A DNA stretch of 64,000 nt from the NCBI GenBank assembly GCA_014192425.1, contig BJHK01000004.1, positions 1 to 64,000 on the forward strand. Reading direction: 5' to 3'. The stretch comes from Planctomycetia bacterium. Lineage in GTDB: Bacteria > Planctomycetota > Planctomycetia > Pirellulales > UBA1268. The notes below the pieces were generated by a model, which was not told the DNA's origin, made no database searches, and worked only from the letters and a program-made list of their open reading frames with translations. A program made the translations under genes and the position numbers. Shown here one piece after another: positions 52,292 to 61,393 of this stretch (positions are counted from its first letter, which is position 1; the number at the start of each line of letters is the position of its first letter).

Positions 52292-52717
52292 ATGGACCTC
52301 CGTCCCACCTCCGCACCACTCACGAGTTTCCTGTTCGTGGTCGGCGGCTGGGCATGCCTCGGGCTGGCGGTCATCGGGGCCGTGCTGCCGTTCGTGCCCT
52401 GCACGCCGTTCGTGCTCCTGGCGAGTTTCTGCTTCTACCGCGGTTCCCCGCGGATCCATGCCTGGCTGCACCGGTCGAGGACGTTCGGCCCCACGCTCGA
52501 CGACTGGCAGCACTACCGGGGCATCCGCCGCGGACTCAAGCACCGGGCCGTGCTCATGGTGCTGGCCGTCGTGACACTGAGCCTGCTGCTCAGCGGCATG
52601 CAGTGGTGGCTGCGCTACGCCTTCTTCGCCGCCGTCACCATCGGGCTGTACGTGATCTGGACCGTCCCCACGCTCCCCGACGACGCACCGAAGGCCCCGC
52701 GGACGCTCCCCGAGTGA
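52292..52717 (+). CDS. DUF454 (YbaN-like) inner membrane protein
   Basis: The 141-residue protein has two helices at about 10-50 that carry the family motif GAVLPFVPCTPFVLLASFCF, the segment FYRGSPRIHAWLHRSRTFG with the conserved R-x-H and S-R-x-F/G, the acidic/aromatic LDDWQHYRGIRRGLKHRA, and two C-terminal helices. This matches DUF454/YbaN. Its function is unknown, though it is often linked to heme or peroxide-related genes. None of these is adjacent here. Confidence 0.88.
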   Translation: MDLRPTSAPLTSFLFVVGGWACLGLAVIGAVLPFVPCTPFVLLASFCFYRGSPRIHAWLHRSRTFGPTLDDWQHYRGIRRGLKHRAVLMVLAVVTLSLLLSGMQWWLRYAFFAAVTIGLYVIWTVPTLPDDAPKAPRTLPE

Positions 52718-52743
52718 CCGGCCCGCTCCCCGCGTGACCCAAG

Positions 52744-54279
52744 TCAGTGCTCCAGCGTTGCATCCGGCTCGGGCAGCCAGTGCGTGAGGATCGCGCCGAC
52801 GAGCGCGTAGCACCCCGCCACCGCGGCGCCCATGAGGGCGATCCGCACCGGGTCGGGGGGCGTCGCCGCGGACAGCGTCAGCGTCAGCCAGGCGGCGGCC
52901 GTGCCGAGCACGCGACCGCCGATGTTTGCCGCGAAGCTCTCCCCCGTGCCGCGCAGGTGGGTGGGGAAGACGTGCGGGATGTAGTTGCCCCAGAAGCTGA
53001 ACTGCGCGACCGTGAACAGGCCGGCCACGAAGATCCCCGCCTTGATCCAGGGCAGCGACGCCGCGTCGCCGAGCTGCGTCGAGATCCACCAGAAGACCGC
53101 GGGCACGACCACCAGCGCCGGCCACTGGAAGATCCGGAGCAGCGTCCGCCGGCTCGCGATGCGCACGGCCGCGAAGGCGAGCAGGACGCGGCCCACGAGG
53201 CCGCCGATCTCCTGGAAGATGGTCACCGTGGCCACGGCCTCGTCGGTGGCGTTGCCGGCGATGGCCTTGAGATTCGGCGGTTTCGGTTCCGCCCGTCCCG
53301 CGTCGGCCGCCTCCTTCAGCGCCTGCTGGTGCCCCGCTGCCGCCCGCTCCTGCGCCCCCTTGGCGGTCTCGAGGATCGCCGCATGCCCCTTGGGCCCGCC
53401 GAGGATCTGCGGGAGTTGCTGGATCGCCCCGAAGGCGATGCCGTAGCTCGCCGCGAACACGAGCGTGGTCACGACCGTGGTGCGGACCAGTTCGGGGCTG
53501 AAGAGTTCGCGAATGCTCGGCCGCCGCAGCGTGCCAGCCCGCTTCTTTTCGGCCCACACCGGGCTCTCCGGCAGGAAGGGACGGATGAGGATCAGCGGCA
53601 GGGCGGGGATGACGCCGGAGACGAGCGTGTACCGCCAGGCATCGTGCCCCCCGTGGATCGCCGGCAGCAGGTCGGCGAAGCGGGCCGCCAGCACGTTGGC
53701 CGCCCCCACGAGCAGGCCGCCCAGCGACGAGAAGGCCTGCGTCCAGCCGAGAACCCGCTCGCGCTGCTCGCGGTCGGGAAACAGTTCAGCCAGCCAGGCG
53801 ACCGCCGCCACGAACTCCACGCACACGCCGATGAACACCAGGCAGCGAAAAAAGAGCAGTTGCGGCAGCGACGTGGCGAAGCCGGCCGCCAGCGCGGCGA
53901 GGGCGTAGAGCAGAATGCTGAAGGTCAGCACCCGGCGCCGGCCGAGGAGGTCGGTGAGGTAGCCGCCGATCAGGCCGAACACCCCCCCGGCGATCGCGGG
54001 CACGAAGAACAGCGTCCGCGCCCAGCCCACGTAGCTCTTCCCGCCCGGGCTCCACAGCGCGGCGGCGTCGGCCGGCGACATCCCCCCCTGCACGAGCGCG
54101 TCCACCAGCGGCCGGCTCAGGTCGCGAATCGCCGGCTTGATCACCAGCGGCAGCATCAGCAGTTCGTAGATGTCGAACGCGAACCCGATGGCCGCGATCG
54201 CGCACACCAGCCAGCCGGTGAACGAGAGTCTGCCCGCGGCGGTCATGCCCGACGACCCGTTGCCTGATGCACCTGCCAT
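52744..54279 (-). CDS. Major facilitator superfamily transporter
   Basis: The 511-residue protein has twelve helices in two bundles of six. The MFS signature between helices 2 and 3 reads GLIGGYLTDLLGRRRVLTFS (G-x3-D-x2-GRR). Helix 1 has GFAFDIYELLMLPLVI, with the D-x2-E pattern of the sugar/acid-H+ symporter group. A cytoplasmic loop of about 55 residues, rich in Ala, Gln and Lys, lies between the two halves. The start at 54279 has GGAG about 8 nt upstream; an earlier start (54321) adds 14 Pro/Gly-rich residues. The substrate is unknown; the whole resembles metabolite:H+ symporters. Confidence 0.85.
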   Translation of the reverse strand: MAGASGNGSSGMTAAGRLSFTGWLVCAIAAIGFAFDIYELLMLPLVIKPAIRDLSRPLVDALVQGGMSPADAAALWSPGGKSYVGWARTLFFVPAIAGGVFGLIGGYLTDLLGRRRVLTFSILLYALAALAAGFATSLPQLLFFRCLVFIGVCVEFVAAVAWLAELFPDREQRERVLGWTQAFSSLGGLLVGAANVLAARFADLLPAIHGGHDAWRYTLVSGVIPALPLILIRPFLPESPVWAEKKRAGTLRRPSIRELFSPELVRTTVVTTLVFAASYGIAFGAIQQLPQILGGPKGHAAILETAKGAQERAAAGHQQALKEAADAGRAEPKPPNLKAIAGNATDEAVATVTIFQEIGGLVGRVLLAFAAVRIASRRTLLRIFQWPALVVVPAVFWWISTQLGDAASLPWIKAGIFVAGLFTVAQFSFWGNYIPHVFPTHLRGTGESFAANIGGRVLGTAAAWLTLTLSAATPPDPVRIALMGAAVAGCYALVGAILTHWLPEPDATLEH

Positions 54280-54397
54280 GCCTGCGGCTCCTCGAGGCTG
54301 CGCGGACGGCTCATGCCGCACGCGCCGCCGGACAGCCTACCGGCCTGAGGGCAGCGCGGGAACGCGCACCACCGGCCGGCGGCTCTCGCCGCGGACC

Positions 54398-54823
54398 CTA
54401 CTGCGGCCCGATCGACGGCGGGCACTTGGCGAGGAAATCCCGCGGGCCGCGGGTCGTGTAGTACGGATAGGCCACCGCGCCGGTCGGCGGCCCGGCCGGG
54501 CCGAGCGCACCATGATCGGAGGCCGCCAGGGCCGCCTTCTCCTCGGGCGAAAGGTGATGCTTGGCGAGACCGCCGTAGCGGCCCGCGTGCGGCATGCGGC
54601 AGGCGCCCCCCTCGCAGTCCCGGCAGCCGCCGGTGGGGCAGGTGCCATCCTCGCACTCGCCGGGCGGACCACTGCCTTGCCGGCCGCCCACGTGCTGGGC
54701 GTGGTGGGAATAGGGGCCGTCCGTGTTCAGGAGAAACAGGCGGTCGATGATCGAGCAACCGCTCGACGTGACGATCAGGGTGGCCACGGCGGCCAGACCG
54801 AGCATGCGCTGCAAGGTGGACAT
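54398..54823 (-). CDS. Cys-rich lipoprotein, function unknown
   Basis: The 141-residue product has a lipoprotein signal ending TLIVTSSGCS, with Cys23. A Gly/Cys-rich stretch, CEDGTCPTGGCRDCEGGACR (about 57-76), holds five cysteines in a spacing that could bind metal or form disulfides. The rest is Gly/Pro/His-rich. I do not recognise the family. It lies between the MFS gene and fabF on the same strand, without overlap. Confidence 0.7.
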   Translation of the reverse strand: MSTLQRMLGLAAVATLIVTSSGCSIIDRLFLLNTDGPYSHHAQHVGGRQGSGPPGECEDGTCPTGGCRDCEGGACRMPHAGRYGGLAKHHLSPEEKAALAASDHGALGPAGPPTGAVAYPYYTTRGPRDFLAKCPPSIGPQ

Positions 54824-55108
54824 GGGCGAGATTCCCCGCTGGGCGGCCCCGAGCGGCCGGCGGCGAACCACCGCCACGCACGCTCCTCCGCGATCACCGC
54901 TGGTATCGGTCGTGACGCGGACGCCGATTGAGGAAACCCTGCGGTCGGCAAGCTGGGCAAGCCGGTGAGGCCGGGGTGCGGGCCCCACTGACTCCGCCGC
55001 CGGAATGAATGGTCCTCAACGCCGGGCGACCGCCCCGCGAGGCGAGGGGCACCTTGGCTGCCCCTCCGCCGAGCAAGGTCCGCCCGGGCCATGGAGGGCC
55101 GGGCGGAC

Positions 55109-56404
55109 CTACGGCTGGAACCGCCCGACGATCAGCGCGATGTTCTGGCCGCCGAATCCGAAGCTGTTGGAGAGCGCCCGTTCGCACCGCGCCTCGCGGG
55201 CTTTGTTCGGCACGTAGTCGAGGTCGCAGTTCGGGTCGGGCGTCTCGTAGTTGATCGTCGGCGGCAGGATGCCGTCGCGGATCGCCAGCAGGCAGACGAT
55301 CAGTTCGGTCGCACCCGCGGCGGCGATGAGGTGGCCCATCATGCTCTTGGTGCTCGACACCGGGAGCTTGGAGGCCCGGTCGCCGAACACCTTCTTGATC
55401 GCCAGCGTCTCCACCTTGTCGTTGACGTCGGTGCTCGTGCCGTGGGCGTTGACGTAATCGATGTCGCCTGCGTCGAGGCCCGCGTCCGCCAGGGCCATGT
55501 TGATGCAGGCCGCCGCGCCGCGCCCCTCGGGATGGGTGTCGGTGATCCGGTAGGCGTCGGCCGTCGAGCCGTAGCCGAGCAGTTCGCCGTGGATCGTCGC
55601 TCCGCGCCGCCGGGCGTGCTCCAGTTCCTCGAGCACGACCATCGCCGCCCCCTCGCCGAGCACGAAGCCGTCCCGGTCGTTGTCGAACGGCCGGCTGGCC
55701 CGCGTCGGCTCGTCGTTGCGGGTGGAGAGCGCGGTGAGGAGGTTGAACCCCGTGACGCCGAAGGGATGGATCATGCTGTGTGTGCCCCCCGAGAGCATCA
55801 CGTCGGCCTCGCCGCGCCGGACGATCTCGGCCGCCTCGCCGATCGCCTGGCTGGAGGCGGCGCAGGCCGTGAGGCAGTTGAGGTTCGGCCCCTGGGCGTC
55901 GAACATCCCGGCCAGGTGACCGGCCGGCATGTTCGGCTCCTGTTCGACCTCGGCGAGCGGATGGAGCGTCTCCAGCCCCAGTTTGGTGAACTTCGCCACG
56001 TCGAGGGTCTCCCCCTCGATCGCCGCCACCATCATGTTGGTGAACGCCTCGAAGTCCTGCTGCCCCTCGCCACTCCCCAGGTAGACGCCGAGCCTGGTCG
56101 GATCGGCAGGCAGCCCGTCCGGCAGGCCGGCGGCCCGCATCGCCTGCAGGGCGGCTCCGGCGGCGAATCGGGTGTGTCGGCCGCAGAACCGCCACAGTTT
56201 TTCGTCCTGCCCCTCGGCGGTGATGTCCCAGTCACGGACCTCGGCCGAGATCTTCGTCGGGAACCGGGAGGCGTCGAAGACGGTCGTCAGCCCGACGCCC
56301 GACCGGCCGGCGACCAGATTCTTCCACAGCGACTCCACCGTCACACCCAGCGGCGTGATGCAGCCCATCCCCGTGATCACGACCCTGCGCCTGCCGCCCG
56401 CCAT
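55109..56404 (-). CDS. fabF: 3-oxoacyl-ACP synthase II-like condensing enzyme (FabF)
   Basis: The 431-residue enzyme condenses malonyl-ACP with acyl chains. It has RVVITGMGCITPLG, the catalytic Cys181 in LTACAASSQAIGEAAE, the two active-site histidines in VNAHGTSTDVNDKVE and KSMMGHLIAAAGATELI, and the closing SNSFGFGGQNIALIVGRF. The length is slightly over the usual 412. It is the last gene of a cluster with two dehydratase-like genes and a long ACP on the same strand. A separate fatty acid or polyene pathway is possible; no fabD, fabH or fabG is here. Confidence 0.93.
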   Translation of the reverse strand: MAGGRRRVVITGMGCITPLGVTVESLWKNLVAGRSGVGLTTVFDASRFPTKISAEVRDWDITAEGQDEKLWRFCGRHTRFAAGAALQAMRAAGLPDGLPADPTRLGVYLGSGEGQQDFEAFTNMMVAAIEGETLDVAKFTKLGLETLHPLAEVEQEPNMPAGHLAGMFDAQGPNLNCLTACAASSQAIGEAAEIVRRGEADVMLSGGTHSMIHPFGVTGFNLLTALSTRNDEPTRASRPFDNDRDGFVLGEGAAMVVLEELEHARRRGATIHGELLGYGSTADAYRITDTHPEGRGAAACINMALADAGLDAGDIDYVNAHGTSTDVNDKVETLAIKKVFGDRASKLPVSSTKSMMGHLIAAAGATELIVCLLAIRDGILPPTINYETPDPNCDLDYVPNKAREARCERALSNSFGFGGQNIALIVGRFQP

Positions 56405-56444
56405 CGCTTGCCCTCTCCTCTTCGTGCCGTCTCCCGGCGCCGGC

Positions 56445-56945
56445 TCACCAGTCCGGCCGCGCCAGCGGCTGGCCCGCCGCGTCCCTGCCCACGTCGTAGA
56501 TGTGCATCTGGTCGAGCCAGCGGAGCAGTTCGTGTGGTTCGAAGAGCTTCGGCACGCCCTCCCCCGGTTCGAGGTGGGCGAAGAACAGCTCCGCCTCCCC
56601 CTGCACCCGCTCCCCCACGGTGCTCCGCACCCGGGTCAGCGAACCGGTCGGCTTCAGGTCGAGCACCTCGGCCTGGAAGCGGATCGTGTCCCCCGGCACC
56701 GCGTCGAAGTGAAACTCCGCCGCCGCGACCTTGGCGAGCACGACCCGGCGATTGAATTCGATCGCGTCGGCGACGAGCAGGCCCGCCGTCTGGGCCATCC
56801 CCTCGACGACCAGCGAATTGGGCATCAGCGCCGCCCCGGGAAAATGATCGTGGAGGTGCTCCTCGGCCAACGACACGTTCTTCACGGCGGTGGCGGACCG
56901 GCCCCTCACGAACTCCTCGAAACGATCGACCCAGAACCAGCGCAT
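56445..56945 (-). CDS. FabA/FabZ-like hotdog dehydratase
   Basis: The 166-residue protein has HDHFPGAALMPNSLVVEGMA, the FabA/FabZ active-site block in which the HFP motif supplies His. The usual Glu after the proline loop is Glu in VVEGMAQT. This is followed by VVLAKVAAAEFHFDAVPGD. It starts WFWVDRFEEFVRGRSATAVK, an unusual aromatic-rich N-terminus. It lies 40 nt upstream of fabF. Confidence 0.85.
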   Translation of the reverse strand: MRWFWVDRFEEFVRGRSATAVKNVSLAEEHLHDHFPGAALMPNSLVVEGMAQTAGLLVADAIEFNRRVVLAKVAAAEFHFDAVPGDTIRFQAEVLDLKPTGSLTRVRSTVGERVQGEAELFFAHLEPGEGVPKLFEPHELLRWLDQMHIYDVGRDAAGQPLARPDW

Positions 56946-57037
56946 GCGTCGCTCGCGGCCCGTGGCCGCCCCCGCGTGGATGCAAGAAACGTGTCCGACG
57001 GCCCGCGGCGTCGCCGGCGATCGACGGGCCGCCGCGG

Positions 57038-57424
57038 TCAGGTGGCCAACTTGCTCTGCACGTAGCGGACCATGTCCTCGACCGTGAGCGTGTTGGCGAA
57101 GTTCTGCACGCCGGGATTCGCCTCGAACTTCGCCAGGTCGGCGAACGGCATCCGCGCCTTGAGGGCTGCGATGCCGGCCGCGTTGACCTTGCCGTTCGTC
57201 ACGAACTCGGTGCTGGAGAGGACGTCCTCCGGAAACAGTTCCCCGCGAGAGATCTTGATGCCGAACGCCTTCTCCAGCCGGAAGACGATGTCGAGGAAGT
57301 CGATCGACTCCGCACCGAGATCCCCGACCATGGTCGCGGCCGGGGCCACATCCTCCTCGTCCACGCCGAGGGCGTCGACGAGGGCGGATTTCACCTTCTC
57401 AAAAATTTCATCGCGGGACGGCAT
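57038..57424 (-). CDS. Long acyl carrier protein-like protein
   Basis: The 128-residue product has a full ACP fold in its first about 85 residues: EIFEKVKSALVDALGVDEED, then DLGAESIDFLDIVFRLEKAF. The phosphopantetheine Ser40 is in GAES-I-D instead of the usual DSLD. A C-terminal part of about 45 residues (from AGIAALKARM) ends with LTVEDMVRYVQSKL, a repeat-like helix typical of planctomycete ACPs. The ATG has no clear alternatives. It is the second gene of the fab-like cluster, 191 nt from the upstream dehydratase gene. Confidence 0.88.
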   Translation of the reverse strand: MPSRDEIFEKVKSALVDALGVDEEDVAPAATMVGDLGAESIDFLDIVFRLEKAFGIKISRGELFPEDVLSSTEFVTNGKVNAAGIAALKARMPFADLAKFEANPGVQNFANTLTVEDMVRYVQSKLAT

Positions 57425-57614
57425 CGACTGTGCACCCTTCGATCGAGGAAGAAACCGGAAGTCACACCCGTGGGGCGGAACGACACAGGTTGTAATCGCG
57501 ACCGGGGCGGATTGGAACCCGAACTGGCGATTTTTCCGGGCCCATCCATGCGCATGCGGGAAAAACAGGCCGCCGCGGCTCCACGGCGACTGCCGCGGCG
57601 GAACCCGGACCCGC

Positions 57615-58151
57615 TCAGCCCGCCTCGACCGGAACGGCCTTGGGGGCCGTGGGGCCGGACGCCATGACCGCCGCCGGTCGGCCGGCCGGATGGAGAATCG
57701 CCCACAGGCGGCGCATCTCCGCCCGCACCCGGGCGTCGAGCGCGGCGCCGTGGAGTTGCCTGTCGGCGAGGTTGTAGCGCTCCAGCACCAGCCTGGCCGT
57801 CAGGCTGGTGCGACCGCCGATCGAGCCGCTGGCCTTGATGCGGGTCGTGGTTGCGTCCTGATCGAGAACCTCCGCGCTGACAGTCAGCACCCGACCCGGC
57901 TCGGCGAAGTCGCCGTATTTCACGTTCTTCGCCGACCGGAGGACGACGATCGAGTGGGCGAAGTCCTCCCCCAGCCGGATTGTCCAGGCGGCGGCCTGTG
58001 TCATCGCCTCCAGCATCATCACCCCCGGCAGGACGGGAAAGCGGGGGAAGTGGTCGGCGAGATATTCCTCGGAGAGCGCGACGGTCTTGACCGCCGTGAT
58101 GCTTCGGCCCGGGTCGATCGCCAGCACGCGGTCTATCAATGTGAAACGCAT
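57615..58151 (-). CDS. FabZ-like 3-hydroxyacyl-ACP dehydratase, first gene of the cluster
   Basis: The 178-residue protein starts MRFTLIDRVLAIDPG, a typical FabZ start, and has DHFPRFPVLPGVMMLEAMTQ and the later KYGDFAEPGRVLTV strand. The catalytic His and Glu are present. A C-terminal tail of about 45 residues (RRLWAILHPAGRPAAV) is extra. It heads the cluster dehydratase-ACP-dehydratase-FabF. Confidence 0.87.
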   Translation of the reverse strand: MRFTLIDRVLAIDPGRSITAVKTVALSEEYLADHFPRFPVLPGVMMLEAMTQAAAWTIRLGEDFAHSIVVLRSAKNVKYGDFAEPGRVLTVSAEVLDQDATTTRIKASGSIGGRTSLTARLVLERYNLADRQLHGAALDARVRAEMRRLWAILHPAGRPAAVMASGPTAPKAVPVEAG

Positions 58152-58371
58152 GAGAGATCCTTCCGTGAACGGGCGGCAGTATAGGGAACGGACGCCGGCC
58201 CACAACCGTCCGGCAGCCCAATGGCCCCGGCACAACACCGAACTGCCACGCTGGCAGCCGTTGCGACCGGCACTACCCGGCAGGTTTGCCGCGGCTGCCC
58301 CGCGCACGGGGGCTGTTTTGGCCGTTTCGCGCGGGTTCACCCGGGTGGCCGCCCGGTCAGAACGGTTCGGC

Positions 58372-58782
58372 ATGGTGTTTGCTTTTTTCTCCCCGTCGGC
58401 CGGGACGTTTGTTTTTCGGTGGGCGACCGAGGGCCTGTTTCCCGCCGTCAACGTCCGCGAGACCGACGCCGCGTTCCTGATCGAGGCCGAACTGCCCGGA
58501 CTCGATGCGGCCGACGTCGACATCTCCGCCTCGGGCGCGGAGGTCGTGCTCAAGGGCTGCCGCCCCGACGTCACTGCGGGGACGCGGACCGGCAACGGCG
58601 AGCAGCAGGTGACCTGGCATCGCCGCGAGCGCGGCACCGGCGTGTTCGAGCGCCGGCTCACGCTCCCGACGGCGATCGACGCCGGCGGCGTCGAGGCGGC
58701 GCTCGTCAACGGCGTGCTCACCGTCACCTGCCCGAAGGCCCCCGAGTGCCGGCCGCGGAAGATCGACGTCCGCGCCGGCTGA
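58372..58782 (+). CDS. Small heat shock protein (Hsp20 family)
   Basis: The 136-residue product is an alpha-crystallin-domain chaperone: PAVNVRETDAAFLIEAELPG starts the domain, VDISASGAEVVLKG continues it, and the conserved C-terminal strand is ALVNGVLTVTCPKAPE. ATG 58372 follows a 220-nt gap with no recognised gene. A relic of a second Hsp20 gene lies 70 nt downstream (see below). Confidence 0.88.
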   Translation: MVFAFFSPSAGTFVFRWATEGLFPAVNVRETDAAFLIEAELPGLDAADVDISASGAEVVLKGCRPDVTAGTRTGNGEQQVTWHRRERGTGVFERRLTLPTAIDAGGVEAALVNGVLTVTCPKAPECRPRKIDVRAG

Positions 58783-58838
58783 CCGCGGCCGGCCGTCGAT
58801 CCCCGCATCGCGTCGCGGCCCGTCGTCGCGCGTCTGAA

Positions 58839-58936
58839 CGTTTCGTTTCCACACCAACGACAAGGGCGTCCTCACGGTGGAGCTCACCAAGTCACCCGCC
58901 AGCGCCTCGCGGAAGGTGCCGGTGCTCGCCAGCTGA
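58839..58936 (+). pseudogene. 3' relic of a second hsp20 gene
   Basis: Just after the intact gene, one frame reads RFHTNDKGVLTVELTKSPAS followed by a few residues and a stop at 58934-58936. It aligns with the last strand and tail of an Hsp20 (GVLTVTCPKAPECRPRKIDV in the upstream gene). Upstream of this the frame has a stop, and no start codon or alpha-crystallin domain is left. This is the remnant of a tandem duplicate or of an old deletion. Confidence 0.65.
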
Positions 58937-59022
58937 CGGGCGGCGCAGCGCGGCGGCGGATATGCTCTGGGCCGCGGGGCGCGAGTGCCCCGCGGCCCAG
59001 TCGTTTTCTCCCGGTCGTCGGC

Positions 59023-59859
59023 ATGGCCGTCATCGTCGTTCCAGCGAACTCACGCGTCGTGCCTCCGCTCGCCGTCGACCTCGGCGGGATCCTGCCCGAG
59101 CGCCTGGCCGGCCTCGACGCCGCGGCGATCGCCCGCCTGCCGATCGAGGCCGACGGCCGGCGCTGCCTGCTTGGCGACCTGTTCGCCGTCAGCGGGGACG
59201 CCGCCGACGAACGCCTCGAGTTCCGCGGCGATTTTTCCCGCGTCCACCGGATCGGTGCGGAGATGGGAGCGGGGCGGATCGAAGTCGCCGGCGATGTCGG
59301 CCGACATGCGGGCGAACGGATGACCGGCGGCAGCCTCGCCGTCGCAGGTCGGGCCGGCGACTGGCTGGCTGCGGAGATGGCGGGCGGAAGCGTGAACGTC
59401 GGCGGCGACGCCGGTGACAACGTGGCGGCGTCACTGCCGGGGAGCGACGTCGGCATGCGCGGGGGGATGGTGATCGTTGGCGGCAGCGTCGGCGGGCTCG
59501 CCGGAGCGCGGATGCGGCGCGGGATCCTCGCGGTCTCCGGCGGGTGCGGCCCGGCGACCGCCCTGGAGATGCGGGCGGGAAGCGTCGTGGCCGGCTCCGG
59601 CGTGGGCCCCGACTCGGCCCTCGGCATGCGGCGCGGCTCCCTGATCGTGCTCGGCGGTTCCTGCCCGATCCCCGCGGGATTCAAACCCGGGGCGACCTGG
59701 TCGCCCCCGTTCCTTTCCGTCCTCCTGCGCCGGCTCGCGGCCGCGGGATATGGGCCGGCGACCGCCATCCCGCCTGGCAGCGCCTGGCAGCACTGGCACG
59801 GGGACGCGCTCGCGGGCGGCCGGGGGGAGATTTTCCGTCATCCAGGAGCCGGCGGCTGA
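59023..59859 (+). CDS. fhcC: Formylmethanofuran hydrolase subunit C (FhcC)
   Basis: The 278-residue product is dominated by a right-handed beta-helix of the GXGXG type: repeated [53 protein letters not shown] and [17 protein letters not shown], the pattern of FwdC/FhcC and the C-terminal glutamate synthase domain. A glutamate synthase origin is unlikely because the other domains are missing. It lies 20 kb from fhcB-fhcA, between hsp20 and rpsL. Confidence 0.87.
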   Translation: MAVIVVPANSRVVPPLAVDLGGILPERLAGLDAAAIARLPIEADGRRCLLGDLFAVSGDAADERLEFRGDFSRVHRIGAEMGAGRIEVAGDVGRHAGERMTGGSLAVAGRAGDWLAAEMAGGSVNVGGDAGDNVAASLPGSDVGMRGGMVIVGGSVGGLAGARMRRGILAVSGGCGPATALEMRAGSVVAGSGVGPDSALGMRRGSLIVLGGSCPIPAGFKPGATWSPPFLSVLLRRLAAAGYGPATAIPPGSAWQHWHGDALAGGRGEIFRHPGAGG

Positions 59860-59885
59860 ATTCAGGCCGTTTTTCTGGAGGAGGC

Positions 59886-59914
59886 TTTCTTCCGGGCCGA
59901 GTTTGGGCTACTCT
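59886..59914 (+). promoter_or_regulatory. Candidate promoter of rpsL-rpsG
   Basis: TTTCTT (59886-59891) and TACTCT (59909-59914) are 17 bp apart, 38 nt before the rpsL ATG. The -10 context GCTACTCTT is the same as in the rplM-rpsI promoter. Confidence 0.45.
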
Positions 59915-59951
59915 TTCGTCCTTCCCGACCCCGCCCCCTACGCACCATTCC

Positions 59952-60320
59952 ATGCCCACGATCAGCCAACTCGTCCGCAGCCGTCGGCGCCCGAAGCGGA
60001 AGTTTTCCAAGTCTCCGGTGCTCGACCGCTGCCCACAGAAGCGCGGTGTCTGCCTGCAGGTCCGGACGATGACCCCGAAGAAGCCGAACTCGGCCCTGCG
60101 GAAGATCGCCCGCGTCCGGCTCTCGAACCAGAAGGAAGTTACGGTCTACATTCCGGGCGAGGGTCACAACCTCCAGGAGCACTCGATCGTGCTCATCCGT
60201 GGCGGCCGCGTTCGCGACCTTCCGGGTGTCCGGTATCACGTTATCCGCGGTGCTCTCGACACCCTCGGCGTGTCGGGCCGCAAGCAGTCGCGCAGCCTGT
60301 ACGGCGCGAAGAAGGGTTGA
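59952..60320 (+). CDS. rpsL: 30S ribosomal protein S12
   Basis: The 122-residue product has the full S12 sequence signature: [20 protein letters not shown], the [18 protein letters not shown] loop that contacts the decoding centre, [20 protein letters not shown], and the C-terminal [20 protein letters not shown]. The streptomycin-binding Lys43-equivalent in PKKPNS is present, so nothing suggests streptomycin resistance. Start ATG 59952. rpsG follows after 19 nt. Confidence 0.97.
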   Translation: MPTISQLVRSRRRPKRKFSKSPVLDRCPQKRGVCLQVRTMTPKKPNSALRKIARVRLSNQKEVTVYIPGEGHNLQEHSIVLIRGGRVRDLPGVRYHVIRGALDTLGVSGRKQSRSLYGAKKG

Positions 60321-60339
60321 GGCGTAGGAACGACGAACC

Positions 60340-60810
60340 ATGGGAAACATCACTGCCAGCCGCGAACAGCTCCGTCCCGACCCGCGTTACGGGTCGCTTC
60401 TGGCGAGCAAGTTCATCAACTGCCTGATGGTCGACGGCAAGAAGAGCGTCGCCCAAAACGTCTTCTACGACGCGATGGACATCGTCGCCAAGAAGATCGG
60501 CGACGTGGAGCCGATCGAGGTCTTCAACCGGGCCCTCGAGAACGTCAAGCCGGCCGTCGAAGTCCGCTCGAAGCGGGTCGGTGGTGCCGCCTACCAGGTG
60601 CCGATGCAGGTCAATCGCAACCGGCAGCAGTCGCTGGCGATCCGCTGGATCCTCCAGGCGGTGCGCGAGAAGAAGGGCCGTGGCACCTACGAGAAACTCG
60701 CCGAGGAGATCATCGCCGCCTACAAGCGCGAGGGTGCCGCGGTGACCAAGCGCGACAACGTGCATCGGATGGCCGACGCCAACAAGGCGTTCGCCCACTT
60801 CGCCTGGTGA
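60340..60810 (+). CDS. rpsG: 30S ribosomal protein S7
   Basis: The 156-residue product starts near [20 protein letters not shown] and has the S7 motif [20 protein letters not shown], then [20 protein letters not shown] and [20 protein letters not shown] at the end. fusA and tuf, which usually follow in the str operon, are absent here: the next gene encodes a PPOX-fold protein. Confidence 0.97.
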   Translation: MGNITASREQLRPDPRYGSLLASKFINCLMVDGKKSVAQNVFYDAMDIVAKKIGDVEPIEVFNRALENVKPAVEVRSKRVGGAAYQVPMQVNRNRQQSLAIRWILQAVREKKGRGTYEKLAEEIIAAYKREGAAVTKRDNVHRMADANKAFAHFAW

Positions 60811-60874
60811 GCACCGGTCGCGGCCCAGGTCGACCGCCGATCAGCGCGGCCGGCCACGGGACCGATCCGGCAAC

Positions 60875-61381
60875 GTGCACGGAGCAGCGCCCGTGGATGC
60901 CGATCTCGCGGTCGTTCTCGCCTCGCTGATTCATGGCCGGTCGGTCGCGGCCCTTGCCACGCTCCACGACGGCGGCCCGTTCGCCTCGATGATTCCCTAT
61001 GCCACGGTCGTCACGGGCGCGCCGCCGCGGCTGCGGTTCGTGACCCATGTCAGCGGGCTGTCCGCCCACACCCGCGACATGCGGGCAGACCCCCGGGTCT
61101 GCCTGCTCGTCATGGCGGCGGAGTCGGGGGCGGTGCCGCCGCAGGCCATGCCGCGCGTCTCCCTGCCCTGCACGGTCGAGTTCGTGCCGCCCGGGCATCC
61201 CGAGCATGACCTGCTCCGTGACACGTACCTGGCCCGGTTTCCACACGCGGCCGATTATTTCGCGCTCGGCGATTTCTCTCTCGTCGCGCTCGTGCCGCAG
61301 TCGGCCCGGCTGATCGCCGGCTTCGCCCGGGCGCTGACGGTGTCGGCCGCCGATTTGGCCGCCGCTCTCGGGGCCGCCTGA
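60875..61381 (+). CDS. Pyridoxamine 5'-phosphate oxidase-fold (HugZ-like) protein
   Basis: The 168-residue product has ALATLHDGGPFASMIPYATV, the N-terminal strand of FMN-binding split-barrel proteins. It continues with FVTHVSGLSAHTRDMRADPR and VCLLVMA, then the strand GDFSLVALVPQSARLIAGFA, which resembles HugZ/heme-utilisation proteins. Heme or flavin binding is likely but not proven. Start GTG 60875 is the first in frame; a later GTG about 6 codons on is possible. Confidence 0.75.
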   Translation: MHGAAPVDADLAVVLASLIHGRSVAALATLHDGGPFASMIPYATVVTGAPPRLRFVTHVSGLSAHTRDMRADPRVCLLVMAAESGAVPPQAMPRVSLPCTVEFVPPGHPEHDLLRDTYLARFPHAADYFALGDFSLVALVPQSARLIAGFARALTVSAADLAAALGAA

Positions 61382-61393
61382 GCGGGCCGGCCG

